NCBI GenBank assembly: GCA_964247055.1
Contig: OZ176052.1
Coordinates: forward strand, 9,114,001-9,178,000
DNA: 64,000 nt
Direction: 5' to 3'
DNA from: Paragordius varius
Lineage: Eukaryota; Nematomorpha
Shown here: positions 61,975-64,000 of the stretch, piece by piece
How the letters are laid out: every line of letters begins with the position of its first letter
Position numbering within the stretch: position 1 is the first letter of the stretch
Translations under genes and position numbers: made by a program
The notes under the pieces: generated by a model
What the model was told of the DNA's origin: nothing
The model's database searches: none
Seen by the model: only the letters and a program-made list of their open reading frames with translations

Positions 61975-63490
61975 CTCATATGGCTTCTTGAGATTTTTGA
62001 AAATTAGCTCCAAAGTCACGCCATTTTTGTATGGCGTCTCGGTTTTAAACCGGTAGACCCCTACCCATAGGCCTATATAGAAGCGCTAAGTTATTTGCCT
62101 TTATAGGGATATTTGGAATCATCTTTGAGACCATCGTCTCATGGGTTAATCGAAAAAATTAACACTAAATAATCGTTATATGGCGTATTTTTACGGCATA
62201 AAGGCACCAAATTGACGGCTAATAAAAAAAGGCCTGACCTTAATTTTTTCCTAGTTACAGTTAATATTTTGAACTTTAAATGAGCTCGTATTGCATAAAT
62301 TTTAAATTAGTTCCAAAACAACGCAATTTCTATATAGTGGCACAGTTTTTGGCGGGTAGCTTCTTATCCAGAGGCAGTAAAAAAGCGTCTGGCAAAATTT
62401 TTGTCTTTACATGGGGAATATTTGTATATATAATGCCCACATGTTCCTATAAGTTCTTGGAAATATTGCATCAAAACCAAAAATTGTTCTATGGAGGCCA
62501 ATTTTTCAGGGCGTAAAACTTTTCTTAAGGACTCATTGATATAGCCCCCTATACTAAAATATTTTTTAAAGGGGTAATAAATTCAGACCCTTAGGCCTAA
62601 TAGGTTTTCTGAAAATTAACTCCTAAACAACGCAATTTTGATATGGTGGCGCAGTTTTAGGCGGGACCCAGAGACTGATACAAAAAAGCGCTTGATTAAA
62701 ATTTTGCCTTTTTACGGAGAATACCTGGTACATAATTGATTTCATATGCTCTCATTAGTTTTAGGAAAAATTACCTCAAAATTAAAAAATTATTCTATGG
62801 TGGCGCATTTTTCAAAACGTGAAGGGCCTAATTAACGGCTAATTTAAAAAATCCGCTCGACTTAAAATTTTGACGTTTTACGGGTAATACTTTAATCAGC
62901 TATTTAATTCATATGGCCTGATAGGTTTTTTGAAATTTAGCCCCAAAGGCACACTATTTCGACGTGACGGATTAGTTTTTAGCGGGTAGCTCCTTACCAG
63001 GCAGCCATAATAAAAGAAACGCACGACTAAAGTTTTTGTCTTTTAACAGGGAATACCTGGAATTATTAAATTTTTACGGTCTCATACCTTGGCGAAAAAA
63101 TAGAATCAAAAAATATTTTTTTGGGCTTTGTTTTCATGAAAAAATGGCATTTAACGGAAGGGTAATAAGAGGGCCTAAATAAAAAAGGCGAGCCGACTAT
63201 GTTCGGCGCAATCGAAAAAAAGTAAAAAAAAATGATATTTTAAATCGAATGGTCCAACAATTTTCCGGAAAATTGAAAGACACTATTTTTGTGGACTTCT
63301 TTTATCAAAAAAAACCGTTTTTTACACTGGGTGGGCCCGAACTGGGGGCCTAATTCAAAAAAGGGCGTATTGTTGGGGCATTCATTAATGATTATATTTT
63401 TTCGATATTTGGATTTAAATGGGTCTACCGGTTTTCCGGAAACAGATCACAAAGCCACCACTTTCCATTTTTATAAATATATAGATACTT
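61975..63490. repeat. Degenerate tandem repeat, period about 310 bp with half-units of 155 bp
   Basis: The block catatggc..gatttttgaaaattagctccaaa..acgccattt begins at about 61,975 and recurs at about 62,279, 62,590 and 62,908. The spacing is 304, 311 and 318 bp. A half-unit resembling it (ctcatggg..aaaaatt..ggcgtattttt) falls about 155 bp into the first and third units. The array ends with ggttttccggaaacagatca. Diverged copies of the same units, including the end, lie inside the element at 6,197-8,287. No protein is encoded convincingly. Confidence 0.6.
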
Positions 63491-64000
63491 TATTATGTTT
63501 TAAATTTTTATTTGAGGGAAAAAATTTGCCATAATTTTTGTCCCAAGTTTGGAATTTGTAAATTATATGGTTAAAATATATTTTGGTTTAATTTAATTTA
63601 TCATTTGTGTGTAAATAAGAATTTAGTTTTTGGGAGTTTTGTCTTCTCAATTAAAATAAAAACATCAAAACTAATTAAATAAAAATCAAATTAATAATAT
63701 TACCGAATACATGCTGTTAAAACATATTTAATATTAACGCCCGCCTTTTAGCGAATAAAGATTGTATAAAGCTCAAACTATCGGTGTAAGAACTTTTACA
63801 TGCTTTAGGCATATCAAAATAAACAGTTTAACGAAATTAAATTTAAAAAAATAATTATATGTTTATCTATTTCACGACAAAACGGTTCGTTAAACTCTAA
63901 GCAAACACCTTGTTTGTTAGGGCTAAAAGATTTTGTTGAAAATATTATACAAAATAATAATTTTGTCAGTAACAATGGTTAAAATGATATTTCTGCACTT
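63491..64000. other. AT-rich DNA, nothing recognised
   Basis: No gene, repeat pair or RNA feature was recognised between the end of the repeat array and the window edge. Confidence 0.5.

Noticed and set aside
62280-62516. 78-codon frame in the 310-bp repeat block
   Set aside because: The frame lies within one repeat unit and is not kept in the other units, so it is unlikely to be coding.
63289-63534. 81-codon frame at the end of the repeat block
   Set aside because: It spans the repeat terminus shared with 8,040; the shared part is also open there (short STGFPET run), but no protein family is suggested and the rest is not conserved.

Overview
The window is eukaryotic nuclear DNA from an animal: AT-rich (by eye, not counted), with spliced genes whose proteins match conserved metazoan families. 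A ZP-domain surface protein with a basic cleavage site and a membrane anchor, plus a small secreted CBM14 chitin-binding protein, suggest an ecdysozoan, perhaps an arthropod. The species cannot be fixed. Many introns are only 21-29 nt long, which recalls dicyemid mesozoans and is unusual for an arthropod, so a fast-evolving parasitic lineage is possible.

Layout. 1-3,069: repeats and a palindromic hAT element. 3,572-3,970 (-): adenylate kinase 6, first three exons only. 4,095-8,287: nested hAT-type elements with a LINE scrap. 8,728-12,392 (-): ZP-domain protein. 13,690-14,890 (+): broken mariner. 15,084-21,067 (+): PKA regulatory subunit. 21,069-21,651 (-): 3-methyladenine DNA glycosylase. 21,718-25,817 (+): SETDB1/eggless histone methyltransferase. 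26,145-26,626 (+): secreted chitin-binding protein. 27,320-36,189 (-): ClC-7 chloride/proton exchanger. 36,237-37,226 (+) and 37,879-38,165 (+): two unrecognised genes. 38,278-47,074 (-): CPSF73 (CPSF3). 47,086-48,980 (+): BRX1. 49,032-49,434 (-): small unrecognised gene. 50,581-55,597: second palindromic hAT complex with a CACTA-like insertion. About 56,272-58,763 (-): NDUFAF7. 58,764-64,000: no clear gene, but a 310-bp-period repeat block.

The genes are housekeeping genes for unrelated tasks (mRNA 3' processing, ribosome assembly, complex I assembly, lysosomal ion exchange, DNA repair, heterochromatin, cAMP signalling); nothing suggests a pathway cluster. The architecture is the striking part. 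Neighbouring genes almost touch: CPSF3/BRX1 start codons are 11 bp apart, ClC-7 and its divergent partner 47 bp, and the PKA-R and MPG stop codons 1 bp. Introns are either minute or hundreds of bases long and full of transposon debris. I found no CRISPR array, rRNA, tRNA or wholly new defence or mobile system.
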